Under the pieces are notes generated by a model, which saw only the letters and a list, made by a program, of their open reading frames with translations, was not told the origin of the DNA and ran no database searches. This document shows positions 63,250 through 64,000 of a DNA stretch of 64,000 nucleotides, one piece after another. Position 1 is the first letter of the stretch. Every line of letters begins with the position of its first letter. The DNA comes from Williamsia deligens. Its GTDB lineage: Bacteria > Actinomycetota > Actinomycetes > Mycobacteriales > Mycobacteriaceae. Position numbers and translations under genes: made by a program. The DNA is taken from positions 1-64,000 of the forward strand of contig NZ_JAMTCI010000005.1 of assembly GCF_024171765.1 (NCBI RefSeq), written 5' to 3'.

Positions 63250-63864
63250 CTACACGCCGGGCGTCCGGTCGGGCTCGACGCCGGGGTCGATCGTGACCTG
63301 GCCGGTGGCGAGTGCCTCGATCTCGGCGTCCTCGTGGCCGCGGGTCTCGGGGAACGCGAACTTCCGCAGTGCCCAGAAGCGGAACGCCATCTGCAGGATG
63401 TTGCCGATGATGTACCCGAGGACGAAGTCGACGACGACCAGCTGCGCGAACGGCAGGTGGGTGCGCATGTCGAGGACGTTGTTGGCGAACCACAGCGGCG
63501 CGGCCTGCAGCACGACACCGATCCCGCTGATCACGAAGAACAGCAGCGCCTCGTGATGTGTCTCGCGCCCGCCCCGGTTCTTGAACGCCCACTCACGGTT
63601 GAGGAAGTAGCTGAGGATCGTGGCGAGAGTGCCGGAGATGACCTTCGCGACGACCGGCTTGGCCTCGAGGACGGTGAGGCTCAGGCCGTAGAAGATGGCC
63701 ATGTCGAACACCATGGTGGTGCCGCCGACCAGAGCGAACTTGATCAGTTCGTGGTGGCGGAGGGCCAGGCGCCGCACGGGGCCCGGGGTACGGGCGAGGA
63801 GCCCGTCGATGAACGACACAAGAAGCGAGTGTACGAAAGTGGACCGCGGACGCGAATTCCTCAC
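63250..63864 (-). CDS. GtrA-family membrane protein
   Basis: A 204-residue protein with four membrane helices in the GtrA pattern: ELIKFALVGGTTMVFDMAIF, TLATILSYFLNREWAFKNRG, LLFFVISGIGVVLQAAPLWF and VVVDFVLGYIIGNILQMAFR. GtrA-like proteins are thought to help move polyprenyl-linked sugars or support cell-wall glycan synthesis; M. tuberculosis has one here (Rv3277, recalled). The GTG at 63864 gives the full length; GTG at 63819 is also possible. Confidence 0.88.
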   Translation of the reverse strand: MRNSRPRSTFVHSLLVSFIDGLLARTPGPVRRLALRHHELIKFALVGGTTMVFDMAIFYGLSLTVLEAKPVVAKVISGTLATILSYFLNREWAFKNRGGRETHHEALLFFVISGIGVVLQAAPLWFANNVLDMRTHLPFAQLVVVDFVLGYIIGNILQMAFRFWALRKFAFPETRGHEDAEIEALATGQVTIDPGVEPDRTPGV

Positions 63865-63943
63865 GCGTCACCGCACCCCGCGCCGCACGTCACAGCGCCC
63901 CGCGCCGCAGCTCACCGCGCGTGTCATGAGACCATCGTCAGCC

Positions 63944-64000
63944 GTGAGTGGACACAATCCTGTGGGCCTCCCGACCGTCGCGATGGTCGGCGGGGGACAG
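63944..64000 (+). CDS. purK: 5-(carboxyamino)imidazole ribonucleotide synthase, 5' fragment cut by the window edge
   Basis: Only 19 codons lie in the window, from the GTG at 63944. They read LPTVAMVGGGQ, the ATP-grasp enzyme's characteristic N-terminal glycine motif (MVGGGQLARM in the family). Position beside the GtrA gene matches purK in M. tuberculosis (Rv3276c). PurK carboxylates AIR in purine synthesis. Confidence 0.75.
   Translation, partial: MSGHNPVGLPTVAMVGGGQ

Overview
This window is chromosomal DNA of a very GC-rich actinobacterium of the order Mycobacteriales. Gene content and order suggest a Gordonia- or Williamsia-like organism. Two secreted antigen-85-type mycolyltransferase-like enzymes, accA3/accD5/accE5, LpdA, a mycobacterial-type Lhr helicase and extensive shared gene order with the Mycobacterium tuberculosis Rv3276c-Rv3309c segment (recalled, not searched) support this. 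The exact genus is an inference.

Layout. (1) 1-4.9 kb: the integrase end of a prophage or integrative element that continues off the left edge. It carries a large serine integrase, a repressor / ImmA-like protease / DUF3263 / membrane-protein operon, and a divergent three-gene Cro-side operon around a palindrome-rich switch. The element has inserted into, and cut the 3' end from, a host NlpC/P60 hydrolase gene. (2) 4.9-19.2 kb: conserved core. upp, a NUDIX hydrolase, an operon of purine nucleoside phosphorylase, phosphomannomutase-like protein and ABC ATPase, an enoyl-CoA hydratase, an M20 amidohydrolase, a gamma-glutamylcyclotransferase-like protein, lpdA, an aminotransferase, glpD and an SDR. 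(3) 19.2-27.9 kb: nei-type glycosylase and lhr; then a cobalamin riboswitch driving cbtB-cbtA and a degenerate phosphatase-like gene; then an acyl-CoA dehydrogenase with its own operator-like palindrome and terminator. (4) 28.0-34.3 kb: a mycolyltransferase-like exported enzyme, accA3, sufE and sseA, with one PapA-type acyltransferase gene inserted between sufE and accA3.

(5) 34.4-56.3 kb: the accessory island and the most interesting part of the window. It lies between sseA and maf, genes that are adjacent in M. tuberculosis. It encodes six more PapA-type (condensation-fold) acyltransferases, four WS/DGAT-like acyltransferases, two GT1 glycosyltransferases, one membrane GT2 glycosyltransferase, a second mycolyltransferase-like exported enzyme and a DrrA/DrrB-type ABC exporter. 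With the gene beside sufE that makes eleven acyltransferases in about 25 kb. The six PapA-type genes form two copies of one ordered three-gene module (types C, B, A in transcription order). The set looks like a dedicated pathway that glycosylates a carrier, acylates it many times and exports it, i.e. a polyacylated glycolipid. No PKS, FadD or MmpL gene is present, so acyl groups must come from elsewhere; the carboxylase genes on both sides could supply malonyl- or methylmalonyl-CoA. I do not recognise this arrangement as a described pathway.

(6) 56.3-64 kb: conserved core resumes with maf, accE5, accD5, birA, a Tyr-rich membrane protein, a PH-domain membrane protein, a two-component system, a GtrA-family protein and the start of purK at the right edge.
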